DNA from: Calothrix anomala FACHB-343
GTDB taxonomy: Bacteria; Cyanobacteriota; Cyanobacteriia; Cyanobacteriales; Nostocaceae
Assembly: GCF_014696435.1 (NCBI RefSeq)
Contig: NZ_JACJQG010000013.1
Location: 94,651 to 158,650, forward strand
Reading direction: 5' to 3'
DNA: 64,000 nucleotides
Below the pieces are notes generated by a model. It worked only from the letters and a program-made list of their open reading frames with translations. It ran no database searches and was not told the origin of the DNA. Each line of letters starts with the position of its first letter. The stretch's first letter is position 1. Both the position numbers and the translations under genes were made by a program. This document shows positions 62,970 through 64,000 of this stretch, in pieces.

Positions 62970-63683
62970 ATGGATTTGTCAAACTTTACTACTCTTCAAA
63001 ACTTAGAAGCTGCTTTCGGTGGTGAATCGATGGCGAACAGAAAGTATCTGTTTTTTGCAGACGTAGCAAATAAGCTTGGGTTTAAAGACTTAGCAAAACT
63101 ATTCAAAGAAACAGCAGAACAAGAAACTGCTCATGCTTTCGCACATTTTGTTTTGTTGCATCCAGAACTTGTAGTCACTGATCCAGATGCTTTAACAGAC
63201 GAACAAAAGCGGGCAATTGTTTCTCGTTGCTTATCATTAGCAATTGAAGGTGAAACTTATGAATACACTACCATGTATCCAGAGTTTGCCGCCGCAGCCG
63301 AACGCGATCGCGACAATCCAGCCGCAGCAGAATTTACTAAACAAGCGCAAGAATCTAGCGAACATGCTAATACATTCCGCGAAGCAGCACATCGCTTTGG
63401 ATTGTTAAAATTCATCGAAAATTATCACGCCGATCGCTACGCTGAAGCTTTAGAAGTTTTAAATGGCGGACAAGCTGCTACTAGAGTAGCTGGAGAAGAT
63501 CCAAAAACTCGTAAATGGATTTGCAGACAATGCAGCATGATTTACGATCCTGTAACTGGCGATCCTGATTCTGGTATTGCTCCTGGTACAGCATTTGAAG
63601 ACATTCCTGATGACTGGCGTTGTCCTATTTGTGGCGCTACCAAGAAAACCTTTAAACCGCTAGAAGAAAAAGTTGCTGCATAA
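62970..63683 (+). CDS. rbrA: Rubrerythrin (RbrA type)
   Basis: 237 residues. An N-terminal ferritin-like diiron domain: [17 protein letters not shown] with the first Glu, [11 protein letters not shown] (ExxH), [12 protein letters not shown] and ESSEHANTF (ExxH). The C-terminal rubredoxin domain has the two Cys pairs [12 protein letters not shown] and [13 protein letters not shown]. It reduces hydrogen peroxide with electrons passed through the rubredoxin centre. The start ([20 protein letters not shown]) matches the heterocyst-linked RbrA of Anabaena as I remember it. No ribosome-binding site is visible directly before the ATG. Confidence 0.9.
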   Translation: MDLSNFTTLQNLEAAFGGESMANRKYLFFADVANKLGFKDLAKLFKETAEQETAHAFAHFVLLHPELVVTDPDALTDEQKRAIVSRCLSLAIEGETYEYTTMYPEFAAAAERDRDNPAAAEFTKQAQESSEHANTFREAAHRFGLLKFIENYHADRYAEALEVLNGGQAATRVAGEDPKTRKWICRQCSMIYDPVTGDPDSGIAPGTAFEDIPDDWRCPICGATKKTFKPLEEKVAA

Positions 63684-63723
63684 AATTTAACATAGCAGTT
63701 AGCCATTGAATGTGACACTTTGT

Positions 63724-63754
63724 AAGGGCACAACTTTATTTGTTGTGCCCTTAT
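63724..63754 (+). terminator. Terminator of rbrA
   Basis: AAGGGCACAAC (63724-63734) pairs perfectly with GTTGTGCCCTT (63742-63752), 7-base loop, followed by ATTATTTATT. 41 bp after the stop codon. Confidence 0.75.
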
Positions 63755-63758
63755 TATT

Positions 63759-63800
63759 TATTACCAATTCTCCCAAACTCAGCAACAGATGCAAACTTAA
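63759..63800. repeat. Dispersed TACCAATTCTCC repeat
   Basis: ACCAATTCTCCCAAACTCAG then CAACAGAT matches 17004-17035 with few changes. Confidence 0.55.
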
Positions 63801-63947
63801 AAATCCTGGTTAAATCTGGCTGTCTTAATTTTCAATTTGGCAGAAAATTGGGGAGCATCCCAAATGTGCAAAAACGCCCTCACCCTATAAGGGCTTGTCA
63901 TTACCAACATCTTTTAAAGTGGAAATGGGGTGTATTAGAGTCAGAGT

Positions 63948-64000
63948 ATGAAATTAGAAAATTTCACAGACCTCCAAACTTGGGCAGTTGAACAATGGGG
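63948..64000 (+). CDS. Start of a gene cut by the window edge, possibly a Tn5-type transposase
   Basis: ATG at 63948 begins MKLENFTDLQTWAVEQWG and is cut by the window end. The spacing of LxTWAxxxWG resembles the N-terminal DNA-binding segment of Tn5/IS4-type transposases, but 17 residues are too few to be sure. No ribosome-binding site is clear. Confidence 0.3.
   Translation, partial: MKLENFTDLQTWAVEQW

Noticed and set aside
63740-63991. 83-codon frame at the right edge
   Set aside because: Starts inside the rbrA terminator and crosses a dispersed repeat.

Overview
The window looks like the chromosome of a filamentous, Nostocales-type cyanobacterium. The supporting signs are the many GCGATCGC (HIP1) palindromes, moderately AT-rich coding DNA, and intergenic spaces packed with heptanucleotide short tandem repeats. 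Several genes are also typical of cyanobacteria: a Psb34-type single-helix protein, a ThiO-ThiG fusion, a CruA/CruP-like flavoprotein, an RbrA-type rubrerythrin, DUF1400 and DUF2808 proteins, Uma2 endonucleases, and many PAS domains in one hybrid kinase. I found no rRNA, tRNA or CRISPR array.

Layout. 0.3-2.7 kb: two pentapeptide-repeat proteins on the minus strand. 2.9-5.8 kb: FAD oxidoreductase, TVP38/DedA-type membrane protein and GT2 glycosyltransferase, all on the plus strand. 5.9-12.4 kb: a complete branched-chain/neutral amino-acid ABC transporter (binding lipoprotein, two permeases, two ATPases) with two Uma2 endonuclease genes inserted among its genes. 12.5-16.9 kb: DUF2262-like protein, aquaporin Z, histidine phosphatase, glucokinase and a secreted protein. 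17.3-21.6 kb: a 1436-residue hybrid histidine kinase with about seven PAS domains.

21.6-27.1 kb is the most plastic segment. It holds a 206-bp MITE with perfect 18-bp terminal repeats and a 10-bp target duplication, and a TnpB-only IS605-group element whose tnpB reading frame has been cut short by an interspersed palindromic repeat. A secreted DUF1400 hydrolase gene follows; its 3' end is followed by a fold-back element carrying a G-quadruplex motif, a 62-bp satellite array and a second copy of the gene's own 3' end. A RelE-type toxin-antitoxin pair closes the segment.

27.1-48.3 kb: metal-dependent-hydrolase-type membrane protein, SDR with a structured leader, GH57 enzyme, a metacaspase-DUF2808 fusion, a CBS-linked degenerate histidine kinase, a DUF318 permease/TIGR03943 pair, an Ig-like/beta-propeller protein, a coiled-coil protein, CruA/CruP-like flavoprotein, citramalate synthase, ThiO-ThiG, and a small psb34 gene. 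48.8-64 kb: a TPR protein with a VirB10-like anchored protein, DUF3011 protein, aldo/keto reductase, Dps, pirin, an RND efflux pair, rubrerythrin, and the first codons of what may be a Tn5-type transposase at the right edge.

Functional themes are nutrient uptake (liv-type transporter, aquaporin), central metabolism (glucokinase, CimA, ThiO-ThiG, GH57), oxidative-stress defence (Dps, rubrerythrin, aldo/keto reductase, pirin) and signalling (two histidine kinases, metacaspase). The most unusual structural theme is how closely short repeats sit against start and stop codons. Several genes take their start codon from a heptamer repeat, and four reading frames are touched or altered by repeats at their 3' ends.
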